This document shows positions 44,557 through 53,293 of a DNA stretch of 64,000 nucleotides, piece by piece. The stretch is from contig JADFZW010000003.1 of NCBI GenBank assembly GCA_015232355.1, positions 213,440-277,439 of the forward strand, given 5' to 3'. The notes beneath the pieces are model-generated. The model saw nothing but the letters and a program-made list of their open reading frames with translations, did not search any database and was not told the origin of the DNA. Within the stretch, counting starts at the first letter, position 1; each line of letters opens with the position of its first letter. Source of the DNA: Oligoflexia bacterium (GTDB taxonomy: Bacteria > Bdellovibrionota > Bacteriovoracia > Bacteriovoracales > Bacteriovoracaceae). The translations under genes were made by a program, and so were the position numbers.

Positions 44557-47500
44557 CTATTTTTTATTTTGTAATTTGGACCATAAATTTTTTAATTCAT
44601 CTTCTTGTTGAATAAGAGAAGTGGATTTTTCAATTTCATTTTGATAGTGAGTGATTGTTTTATTGTATAATTCACTAACTATTTTTACGTAGGTATTTTC
44701 TTTGATTTTTGTATAGATTGCATAGAGAAGATGTGCTTTTAATCCGCTATAGATGTTATAATTGCTTAAGGATATTTTTTTACTAAGTTCTAATAATTTT
44801 TCAATGGAAAGAGACATTGAATGATCGGCAGATTTTTGATCTCCATTTTTTATTTGCATAGAGGCGAGTTGCGCCCATTCTTTGGTCAAACTGGTGAGTA
44901 CATAGTTTTGATTCATTTGAATTGAAATTTTCCCTGTATAAATATCATCGAGTAAGTTCAAGCGCAGTGTTTTATAATTTAAATTATTATTTAAATTATT
45001 CTTTGTATTTAACTGCGAGAGTAGACCGTAGATGATAAGCAATTGTCTATTGTATGATTGTGATGATTGTGATTGTGAGCTTAATTTTAAAAACATCTCC
45101 TTGGCGCTATTTAAATATTTAAAAGCATCATTACCTTCTTTATTATCTTTTTTAAAATAAGCATACCCAAGACTTAAATTAATTTTAGCTAAATTACTTT
45201 CACTTACTTCTTCCTTTATATTTGCAACTAAATTTAAAATATTTTGATATTGAGAAATTGCACCATCAAAGTCATTGGTATAAAGAGATAAAAATGCCTT
45301 ACGCTCCAGGAGAGGTAGTTTCCAAGAGATGGGTAAGTTCAATGTTTTCTCTAATGCAATTGCCTTTTCTATTTGAAGTTTTGATTCACTATAGTTGTTA
45401 GCATAAAAAAGGGATTTAGAATAAAACCACAAGAATGCTATTTTCTCCTCTTGTTTAGTTCCCTCAATTGTAGGAAATGGAAATTTATCTCTTAGATTAA
45501 AAAATTTTGCCGAAAGAGAGTAGTTATGGGCCAGATAATGAATAAGACCAAGATTGCTAAGAGCAGAACTTCGTACTCGAAAATTATCTTGAGCAAGATC
45601 AAAACTTAGCATTAAATTTCGATGTGCTTGTTGTAGATAATTAGCAAAGAGGTTACTTGAAATTTTTTGCTGATTATGATTATTTCTAAGTAGTTGAGAA
45701 TAACAATAACCAATTAGTAGATAGCGCATAGGTGAGTTTTGATTGCTAGGAAAATTTTCTAATTCATTAATGATTTTGAGATAATTACTATCATCTTTTT
45801 TCTGATCAGATTTTTGTAGTTTAAGCGTGTTTATGAGTGATGAGACATAAGTATAATTTTCTTTAATAAATTCTCTCTTTAAAAGATTTTGATAACGTTC
45901 ATCCAATTCTTTGCTGGCATTTTCTTCACCTCGAAGTTCCCACAGCATGCTAACGTGTCCATAATGTGATTCAAGATCATCTGTGAGTGTAAGTGCTCCG
46001 TAGAAATTATTTAAGGCATAATTAAGTTTTTTTTCATTAATAAATTGATATGCCTTATTTAAAATATTAAAGCTATATTGAGTTTGTGCTTGTTTAAACT
46101 CCATCTCCTCTTTTTTAGTAAAACGAATCCAATTAGTAGAGAGGTAGTGAGCGTAATTGATCTTTCCCGCACTCATTAAATTAAGAATAGAGCGAATAGA
46201 GATAGTTTTACGTAAGAAAAAGTTGTTTCTTTGTTCAGTTATTAATTGATCTAGTTTTTGATAAGCATCTTTTTCTTGCTGAGAATTATCGGGAGCATTT
46301 ATTATTTGTAGAGTGAAAATTTCAGCAGAAAAAAAGTATTTTAAAATATGATTGTTGGCCAACACTACGATTATTTGCTGTAAATTTTCAATTCTCTTGC
46401 TAATTTCATCTTGTAAATAATTTACGTATGAAAATGCATAAAAAAGAAGTTCTTCATCTTGGAGATATGGAGAAGTAATCATTTGCAGATAGTATTTTTT
46501 TATTTCGGCCATTTTGGTCATTTTGGTCATTTCATTTTTGGGGGATTCTTGATTCAACTTTTGTGCTAATTCAAAATATATATGAAGTTCAATAGCACTC
46601 TTAAGATTTTTATAATCAATACTGGCAAAGGTAGTTTTGGCGGAAGTATAGTTTTTAATAAGAAAATCAAAATAGCTTTTGATTAAAATCTTTAAGCTAT
46701 CTTGGCCACGAATGGTGTTAACTTTAAAAAGATTGTTTTTTACTTTAATTTGAAAGTTAGCAGTAATTTGTCCAAGTGGTTCTTGTTGATATAAACCGAT
46801 GATATCAAAAAAAGCTTCTAGTAAATAATAACGATTTTTTTCAGATTGATTGTTAAGCTGTTGAGATATTAATTTTCCATAAAAGATTACCGAGGTATAT
46901 TCTTTTAAATGTAAATGATCGGCATAGATGCGTTTAAGCAAATCGAGTGTATATTTTTTCTCTATTTTGTAAGCGATAGTATTTAGAATTAATAATCGCT
47001 CACCATAATTTCTTGCTACCTGATGTGCTTCAAGTAATTCTTTCATTCCCCAGGATGTAGGGATAATTCCACTTAATGGAAGTTCATAGATATCAAGGGA
47101 ACCCTCAAAGGCACAAGTGATATAAAGACTATTTGTAGCAGGAATAGGATAACTACAATTGGTTTCAACAGATGTTAATTGCTCTGGAATTATGTTGTGT
47201 TGATTTTTATTATATATTTGGTTTGAAGTGATTGAAGTGATTGAAGCAATGGAAGTGATTGAGTCAGGAAAAAATTGTTCTTGTGGTAATCTAAAAATGA
47301 GTCCATAATCATTTCCATCAATCACTTGATCATGATTGGTATCATTTAAAAATTGCGCCCAATAAAGATATTGGCCATCTAGTGAGAAGCGAGGCAGACC
47401 AGCGATTCCGGGCAAATTAAAATTTAATTGAAATGATTTTTTGTCACTTAATCTAATTATAGTGAAAGAGCTGGAATTATTCTTTTCGTTATAGCATAGA

Positions 47501-48102
47501 TATTGTCCATTACTAGAGATGGCATAGTAAGCGATTTCTCCACTATGAACTACTGAAGCTTCTTTAGTTTGTATATCGTAGGAAATTATTTGTTTGTATG
47601 CATCCGCACTCTTTTCAGAGATAAAAAATATTTTGTTGGAGTGAACCCATTGAGGAGAGGATTCATGAGAATTTTTACGTGTAATACATTTAATATCATC
47701 ATCATAACTAGTGGTATTGGTATGGCCAATTTTTTTATAGCAAATATCCCCTAGAGCATCATCTTTAAAATAGGTAAAACTTAGAAGGTCACCATTTTCT
47801 GAAATAGCAGGATCCTTTGAATCAACATCCATATTTATAAAATTACTGCTTAGACCTGTTTTTATATCTTGTCGATGAACCTGGGAGGCCATGTTGGAAT
47901 TTTTAGTGTAAAAAATTTGGGGAGGATTAGGATTATTATGGAGTACCCCTTGATAACTATCATCAGGACCGATGGTTATTTTTTTTAAATCTATTAGAGA
48001 GGGAAGTGCATTGAATCTTTGTTGAACAATAGTATTGGCAGTCGCCAAGCTGGAGAGAATTGAAACGTGTATAAGAATGAAAAAAAGATTTATTTTTCTC
48101 AT
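44557..48102 (-). CDS. Exported beta-propeller (TolB-like) and TPR protein
   Basis: An 1181-residue exported protein. A signal peptide is followed at about residues 40-340 by WD40/PD40-like propeller blades (DPAISENGDLLSFTYF, SPQWVHSNKIFFIS, LPRFSLDGQYLYWAQF), the same repeat type as TolB. From about 345 onward the sequence is alpha-helical with many TPR-like pairs (YLLIGYCYSQLLRNN, SLGYAYFKKDNKEGNDAFKYL). An ITS/IAS reiteration in one propeller loop comes from a 9-bp repeat. It could be a periplasmic scaffold or assembly factor. It sits between a small lipoprotein and a chemoreceptor-like gene. Confidence 0.75.
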   Translation of the reverse strand: MRKINLFFILIHVSILSSLATANTIVQQRFNALPSLIDLKKITIGPDDSYQGVLHNNPNPPQIFYTKNSNMASQVHRQDIKTGLSSNFINMDVDSKDPAISENGDLLSFTYFKDDALGDICYKKIGHTNTTSYDDDIKCITRKNSHESSPQWVHSNKIFFISEKSADAYKQIISYDIQTKEASVVHSGEIAYYAISSNGQYLCYNEKNNSSSFTIIRLSDKKSFQLNFNLPGIAGLPRFSLDGQYLYWAQFLNDTNHDQVIDGNDYGLIFRLPQEQFFPDSITSIASITSITSNQIYNKNQHNIIPEQLTSVETNCSYPIPATNSLYITCAFEGSLDIYELPLSGIIPTSWGMKELLEAHQVARNYGERLLILNTIAYKIEKKYTLDLLKRIYADHLHLKEYTSVIFYGKLISQQLNNQSEKNRYYLLEAFFDIIGLYQQEPLGQITANFQIKVKNNLFKVNTIRGQDSLKILIKSYFDFLIKNYTSAKTTFASIDYKNLKSAIELHIYFELAQKLNQESPKNEMTKMTKMAEIKKYYLQMITSPYLQDEELLFYAFSYVNYLQDEISKRIENLQQIIVVLANNHILKYFFSAEIFTLQIINAPDNSQQEKDAYQKLDQLITEQRNNFFLRKTISIRSILNLMSAGKINYAHYLSTNWIRFTKKEEMEFKQAQTQYSFNILNKAYQFINEKKLNYALNNFYGALTLTDDLESHYGHVSMLWELRGEENASKELDERYQNLLKREFIKENYTYVSSLINTLKLQKSDQKKDDSNYLKIINELENFPSNQNSPMRYLLIGYCYSQLLRNNHNQQKISSNLFANYLQQAHRNLMLSFDLAQDNFRVRSSALSNLGLIHYLAHNYSLSAKFFNLRDKFPFPTIEGTKQEEKIAFLWFYSKSLFYANNYSESKLQIEKAIALEKTLNLPISWKLPLLERKAFLSLYTNDFDGAISQYQNILNLVANIKEEVSESNLAKINLSLGYAYFKKDNKEGNDAFKYLNSAKEMFLKLSSQSQSSQSYNRQLLIIYGLLSQLNTKNNLNNNLNYKTLRLNLLDDIYTGKISIQMNQNYVLTSLTKEWAQLASMQIKNGDQKSADHSMSLSIEKLLELSKKISLSNYNIYSGLKAHLLYAIYTKIKENTYVKIVSELYNKTITHYQNEIEKSTSLIQQEDELKNLWSKLQNKK
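47224..47265. repeat. 9-bp in-frame repeat coding (Ile-Thr-Ser)n
   Basis: Four units of TGAAGTGAT with small changes. On the minus strand they encode S-I-T and S-I-A units in a propeller loop. The same amino-acid repeat is seen at 5051-5095 in an unrelated membrane protein. Confidence 0.9.
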
Positions 48103-48143
48103 ATTAAGGAATCCTTAGTATTTATTTCTTTATTTTATTTTCA

Positions 48144-48410
48144 TTATTTTTTTTCCAAGAGTTCACCATTTAAAACGTGATTAAATTTTTTTGATTTCAT
48201 ATCTTCTTCTCTCGGAGCAAGAGGAGTAGTTCCCATCTTTTGATTTTTTTGAAAAAGAATCTCTTCAAAGTTTGGCCACTCTCCGGCCGCTTCTGTTTCC
48301 ATGATACTTTCTCTATCTACAAAGTAGATAGTAGGAGAGCAAGCGCTAATGAGTAGAGCAATTATGAGAGAGATTAAACATAAACATAAACATTTATTAA
48401 TCATTTTCAT
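48144..48410 (-). CDS. Small lipoprotein
   Basis: An 88-residue lipoprotein. The signal MKMINKCLCLCLISLIIA is followed by the lipobox LLISAC. The mature part is about 64 residues, acidic in the middle (ESIMETEAAGEWPNFEE) and basic at the end, without a recognised domain. Its ATG overlaps the stop of the AsmA-like gene by 4 bp, so the two are translationally coupled. In a run containing an AsmA-like protein and a propeller/TPR protein, it may anchor a complex to a membrane. Confidence 0.75.
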   Translation of the reverse strand: MKMINKCLCLCLISLIIALLISACSPTIYFVDRESIMETEAAGEWPNFEEILFQKNQKMGTTPLAPREEDMKSKKFNHVLNGELLEKK

Positions 48411-51301
48411 CTTATAGGGACCTCGTTTATTTTAGTAGTGACATCTTTTAGGGCCGACTCTATGAATCCACTAATAGGAATACTTTTTATATTGAAATTT
48501 TTATTAATACCAATTGCTTCAATATTTACATCCATATCGAGTAGTCCTTGCTTTAATGAAAGCCCTACACTTGTAGGAGCAAGAAGACGTAATGTTGATC
48601 TGGTTTGATTTAATTGTTCATTTTTATATTGTGGATCGATATAGTTAATCATGGCCAACAACTGTTTTTTGCCAATTTTTGTTATATCAAGCATACCCTC
48701 AATTAATTTTTTATTTAGATCAAAGGAGATAGCACTGCGAGCGCTGATAAGTGCTTGAGGATCGATGTTGTTACTGTTTAATAATTGTGGATTCACTTCA
48801 GTCATTCTTACTAAAACACCAGCGCGAAGTGTTTTAGGATAGAGATCTAGAAAAAAAGCACCAGAGAGATCACCCGCTAAAGCAATGAGAGAAAAGTTTT
48901 TTAATGAAAGCATATTTTGATTAATATTAATTTCAGCATTTAATGGACCAAAAGAGATATTATTATAAGATAATTTTGCAATTTTAATTCCACTGATTTC
49001 ATTTAGTAGAGGTCGTAATTTTATAAAATCCACACGTTCGAATGGGTTTTGATCAATCAAATAAGCAAATTTAATTCCCTTATCTTTGTTTTTCAAACTT
49101 TTTAAATCAATTTCTAACTCTTCAGATATGGATAATTCACCATTTATCTCTTTTAAATCGATTACATTTAAGTTTGTTTTTTTATCACTACTATTATTTT
49201 TGTTTAAGGAGAAATTATTAAAGATCATTTTACCATTAAGAAATACTTTTGAGTTAGCAACTGCTACCATATTTAAAGGTATCTCGAGTGTTCCACTATG
49301 TTTGATTCCACTTATAATTTCTATGGGTGTGGTCGAAGAGAGTTTTATAATAGTATTTCCTTGATAATCAGAAGTGGCCAGATTTGCTTCTATTGATTGA
49401 TTAAGAGTTATTAAAGCAGGATCATCTCCTAATTTTAAGAATAATTTTTTTACATTTAGATGTTGATTTTTACTAAGATCAATATTGGTAGATAAATAAA
49501 TATGTTTAAGAAAAGGTGATAGATTTAAATTATTTAACTCTTTAATGTTAGTAATCTTGTCGTCGTAGATTTGTAAATTATTACAATAAAAATCTAAATT
49601 AAGATTAGCAAGTAACCAACGTTTATCAGTTTCAAAATTAATAAGTTTTCCATTTGCAATTTTAAGTTGTAGTCTACTTTTCCCCATTGCCATTATTTTA
49701 GCAAAGATTAACTGATCAAATTCTAGGGAAATTATTCCATCTAATGTATATTTTGAGAGTGATTTTTTATTGATATCATTTATATCAATAACAGATTTAT
49801 GTGAATGTGTTAATGTTATCTTAGAGTTTAGATTCGAAGAAAAATTTCCAAGAGTAGTTAATTCTTTAGGTGTTTTTACATTTAATTCAGCAAGAAGAGC
49901 TAATAATTTTTGAAAATGTTGATGACTATTGATTAATTTTAAATTGGAGTCAATATTTAATATTCGATTTTTATCGAGTATAGACAGAGAGTGTTCTAAA
50001 ATGGAAAAGTTGTTAAATTTTAGAATACTTGTAAGTGCAAATTTTTTATCTAAAAGATTAAGGTTGTAGTTAGTGTTCAAATCTATGTTGGTAGTGGATG
50101 ATGACGAGGATGATGGTAAAAGGAGTGAAGTATTTACTTTGCCGGATAATCCAGTGATTTTTCCGGATTTAAAATCACTTTCGATAAAGGATTTAATGTT
50201 CGCATTGAAAGAGTTTTTGATCAATTGAGAAATCAGAATATTTTTTAAATCCTTAGTGAGATTTAATTTGATACTTTTATTTTTAATTTCTAGATCAATA
50301 TTAGAATTAATATCTGCCAGTTTTATTTCTGGTTTTGACTTTGATATTGATTTGTTATCAAACATTTCAATGTTATTTAAAGAGAGATTACTTTTGCTAT
50401 TTAAGATAAGTTGTTGCAGATCATTACTTTTAGCATGAATATCTAATAAACTGTTGAAGCTAATCTTTGAAATAGAAAGATCACTATCTTTATTTATATA
50501 GTGAAAATTATCTAAAGTAGATGATAGTGAAAAATCTTTGATTGATAATAACCAAAAATTTTGTTCTTTAGTTAAAATAAATTTTAAACGATTTGTAGTA
50601 GTGAATGTGCTCTCTATTTGTGTGGTTTTAATTTTTGCTTGTTCTAGTAATAAATCGCTTGAGAATTGAAGTGATTTATTGTTTAAATTGATTCTACCTC
50701 TCCAATTGATATTTTTTATATCTAAATTACTATTATTGTTATTATTGTTATTATTGTTGTTATTAATTACTAATGATATTGCGAGGTTTTTTACCTCTAA
50801 GATATCTATAAAAAGATTGCTTTTCTCTGGAATGGACTCTAATTTTGCAAGATGAGTATTTAGAATAGTTTCAAGATTTTTAAAAAAGTCAGCAATTGAT
50901 TTAGTGGTAATATCAGTATTATTTTTTGAAGATGGCAAATTTAATTCTGCTTGTATAGAGGAATTTTGCAATGAAATTTTTTGTATGATTAATTTTTGAT
51001 AGAGTAAATCAAGCAGGGAATACTTTACCTCAGCATTTTTTACTTTTAATTCAATATTTCCAAGCTGTGGATTTTTCCACAAGATCTTTAATTCAGAAAT
51101 ATGTTGTCTACCGAAGATGTCGATAGTGGCGCTTTCGAAATTCAAGTCAACATTTGCCACTTCTTTGAGCTTTGATTGAATGGCCGGTAATTGACCTTTG
51201 ACGAATTTGGGTGATTGAAGCAAAAAGTGGATAGATATAATAGAAGTAATAAAGATAAATAGAAAAACTGAGATAGTGATAAGAAGTATTTTAATTTTCA
51301 T
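48407..51301 (-). CDS. AsmA/DUF748-like envelope protein
   Basis: A 964-residue protein with a single N-terminal membrane anchor (ILLITISVFLFIFITSIISI) and a long periplasmic body. The start of the body (NLNFESATIDIFGRQHISELKI, LLDLLYQKLIIQKISLQNSSI) is the AsmA N-terminal pattern in which a chorein-like beta-groove begins. The C-terminal third (LKNFSLIALAGDLSGAFFLDLYPKTLRAGV) is also typical of AsmA-like proteins. Such proteins are thought to bridge the envelope and move phospholipid. A poly-Asn patch near residue 185 is coded by an AAT/AAC repeat. It starts 3 bp after the arginine deiminase stop. Confidence 0.75.
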   Translation of the reverse strand: MKIKILLITISVFLFIFITSIISIHFLLQSPKFVKGQLPAIQSKLKEVANVDLNFESATIDIFGRQHISELKILWKNPQLGNIELKVKNAEVKYSLLDLLYQKLIIQKISLQNSSIQAELNLPSSKNNTDITTKSIADFFKNLETILNTHLAKLESIPEKSNLFIDILEVKNLAISLVINNNNNNNNNNNSNLDIKNINWRGRINLNNKSLQFSSDLLLEQAKIKTTQIESTFTTTNRLKFILTKEQNFWLLSIKDFSLSSTLDNFHYINKDSDLSISKISFNSLLDIHAKSNDLQQLILNSKSNLSLNNIEMFDNKSISKSKPEIKLADINSNIDLEIKNKSIKLNLTKDLKNILISQLIKNSFNANIKSFIESDFKSGKITGLSGKVNTSLLLPSSSSSSTTNIDLNTNYNLNLLDKKFALTSILKFNNFSILEHSLSILDKNRILNIDSNLKLINSHQHFQKLLALLAELNVKTPKELTTLGNFSSNLNSKITLTHSHKSVIDINDINKKSLSKYTLDGIISLEFDQLIFAKIMAMGKSRLQLKIANGKLINFETDKRWLLANLNLDFYCNNLQIYDDKITNIKELNNLNLSPFLKHIYLSTNIDLSKNQHLNVKKLFLKLGDDPALITLNQSIEANLATSDYQGNTIIKLSSTTPIEIISGIKHSGTLEIPLNMVAVANSKVFLNGKMIFNNFSLNKNNSSDKKTNLNVIDLKEINGELSISEELEIDLKSLKNKDKGIKFAYLIDQNPFERVDFIKLRPLLNEISGIKIAKLSYNNISFGPLNAEININQNMLSLKNFSLIALAGDLSGAFFLDLYPKTLRAGVLVRMTEVNPQLLNSNNIDPQALISARSAISFDLNKKLIEGMLDITKIGKKQLLAMINYIDPQYKNEQLNQTRSTLRLLAPTSVGLSLKQGLLDMDVNIEAIGINKNFNIKSIPISGFIESALKDVTTKINEVPIR
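50730..50764. repeat. AAT/AAC repeat coding poly-asparagine
   Basis: A 35-bp run of ATT/GTT triplets on the plus strand. On the minus strand it gives twelve or more asparagines inside the AsmA-like protein. Confidence 0.9.
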
Positions 51302-51304
51302 AAT

Positions 51305-53161
51305 TTATCGGCATATCCTAATAGCATTATGTCCACAATGTATTTCCCCAGAGTTCATATGGTGTGTTTTGACATCATTAATAAATGATACTGAAATATT
51401 TTGATCAGAGAAAGTTTTTCGTATAAATTTCTTAAATTTTTTTGTAAAAAGTTTTTTCCAACCTTTATTGTGTGTACCTAGCATATTTGGGTTTTGAGTT
51501 GAATCTTGAAAGCTTATATCATCGATTGGATATTTTTTCGCCATATGTGGTGATGGTGAAAGATATTTCCCATTTAATGAGATTCCATTGGTAAAATTAG
51601 GAAAAAGAGCACGTCCACGTTGATCCCAAAGAGCAGGTAATTTGATAACTACAGGAGGAGGACATTTAAGTTCTAAATTTGATTTACTAAGCGATTCTAA
51701 AACAATCTTTAAATTGTAATCCATTATTTTTTGCAATACATTTTTATTAAATGAAGTGATATTACCGTGAAAATAATATTTTTTATCTATTTTATTGATT
51801 GCAAATTGTGTCTTTAACCAACGATTAAAGTCGGGAAAATTGGAATTTTTTTTAACTTCATTTTCCCAAATTTGCTTGAGAGCACCTTCAAATGATTCAC
51901 CAAAGGAATTTGTGGAAGAGTTTAATAGATTTTGTTTTGTAGGATTATCTAATGTGTTTTTGTTGCTTAAAAGAATATCTGCTTTTGATGTTAGAAATGA
52001 GTTGATAGAAGGAGAAGTAATATCATCAATTAAATTTGCTCCTATTTCAGGTGAGGCAACAATGATTGCATACTGGCAATGTGGATTATTATTAATTTCA
52101 TTAGATTTAGGGATAGAGATAAAATTAAACATCTCATCTACGTGACCAATATTTAAAAAATTTGCAATGACTTCTAAGATCTCTGTCTTTTGCTTAATAC
52201 TATTAAAATTTGAAGATATGCTTTCTTTAAATTTATCTCGAATAGTAGTTGAAGTTAAAATGTTTCCATTAGGTAATACTTGAAGATTACCACCACCGTA
52301 ACCACTATTCATTTGAATATCAAGCGGATTGATTAATACTTTTACATCAGATAAGTCTTGGCATGCTTCTTTAATGGTGTTGCTAATATTTTTTGAAAAT
52401 GAATGAGGCATGCTAAGTATGGAGAAGGGGGATCCTTTTTTTTTGGAAGGATTGTAGAGTATTTTAAAATGATCTTGCATCCATTTTGATTTTTTATTAC
52501 AAAATGATTTGTTCGAGATAATATTTATTCTCTCATTAAGAATTTGAAGGGTGATTGATGATCTTGATGACCCTGATTGCCTTGATTGCCTTGATTGCTT
52601 TGTTAACTGTTGTCTGAATATTTCTTCAATAATCATTGCTTTGTTATATCGAGGATTTTCCATTTTAGTTAAGTTGCTAAAATAATTTTTCAATTCATCG
52701 TCACACATTAAAATATTAATTTTTGTTTTAGGTGATGGTGTATTTATTATTTCTTTAGAAAAATTTTCCAGATAAGAGCGATCTTCGACCTTATTTAGAT
52801 TGCTATAGACAAAAGTTGCTAACATTGGAGCGGTACTTGATACAATAATGGATTCTCCATCGTTTTCACATGGAGGAATTTCTTCATTTTCAATTTTTCC
52901 TAGACATTGTATTTTATTTTCTATTTTTATTTCTGTTCCTATTGATTTATTAGTTTGTTCTTTTTCTTGTGTAATTTCATTTTGATTTGAACAATTATCT
53001 TTTTGTTGAATTGTGGAATGAAATTTGTCTGTTTTATATTCAAGTACTTTGATAAGATTTTTTGTATTATCTATTGAAAGTTTTTCAATAGAAGTATCTG
53101 CACTGTTGCTTATGTGAATGCTCAACATATTAGTTAAAATTAAGAGTAACAATAATTTCAT
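51305..53161 (-). CDS. Secreted protein-arginine deiminase (PAD, animal/cyanobacterial type)
   Basis: A 618-residue exported enzyme expected to turn peptidyl-arginine into citrulline. All four catalytic positions of vertebrate PADs can be placed: WMQD (D230, as PAD4 D350), GHVDEMFNF (H340 and D342, as H471 and D473) and GEIHCGHNAIR (C609, as C645). Supporting motifs are GGNLQVLP, IIVASPEIG, FPNFTNGISLNGKYL and SFINDVKTHHM, each matching PAD4 sequence known to me. This is the calcium-type PAD fold, not the Porphyromonas PPAD fold. A signal peptide of about 20 residues replaces the animal N-terminal domains, and residues 345-500 are longer than usual. A QSR repeat is coded by 9-bp units. It heads the run containing the AsmA-like gene. 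Confidence 0.9.
   Translation of the reverse strand: MKLLLLLILTNMLSIHISNSADTSIEKLSIDNTKNLIKVLEYKTDKFHSTIQQKDNCSNQNEITQEKEQTNKSIGTEIKIENKIQCLGKIENEEIPPCENDGESIIVSSTAPMLATFVYSNLNKVEDRSYLENFSKEIINTPSPKTKINILMCDDELKNYFSNLTKMENPRYNKAMIIEEIFRQQLTKQSRQSRQSGSSRSSITLQILNERINIISNKSFCNKKSKWMQDHFKILYNPSKKKGSPFSILSMPHSFSKNISNTIKEACQDLSDVKVLINPLDIQMNSGYGGGNLQVLPNGNILTSTTIRDKFKESISSNFNSIKQKTEILEVIANFLNIGHVDEMFNFISIPKSNEINNNPHCQYAIIVASPEIGANLIDDITSPSINSFLTSKADILLSNKNTLDNPTKQNLLNSSTNSFGESFEGALKQIWENEVKKNSNFPDFNRWLKTQFAINKIDKKYYFHGNITSFNKNVLQKIMDYNLKIVLESLSKSNLELKCPPPVVIKLPALWDQRGRALFPNFTNGISLNGKYLSPSPHMAKKYPIDDISFQDSTQNPNMLGTHNKGWKKLFTKKFKKFIRKTFSDQNISVSFINDVKTHHMNSGEIHCGHNAIRICR
52571..52597. repeat. 9-bp in-frame repeat coding (Gln-Ser-Arg)n
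   Basis: Three units of CCTTGATTG-like sequence in the arginine deiminase gene. They encode QSRQSRQSG in a surface segment ahead of the first catalytic motif. Each unit carries an arginine, which the enzyme itself could in principle modify. Confidence 0.85.
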
Positions 53162-53293
53162 GATCTTAAAATCCTTCTTTTATAAAGAAAGTTTCTATTT
53201 TTTTTATTTAAAGGTTAACTTTACCATGGAGAGGCATGAACTAACAACTATGATATAATTTAAGAAATTTAATTAATTTCAAAGGAGTTTTTT

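Noticed and set aside
53254..53259. TATAAT ahead of the hybrid kinase gene as a promoter
   Set aside because: No plausible -35 element lies 16-18 bp upstream, and such hexamers are expected by chance in this A+T-rich sequence.
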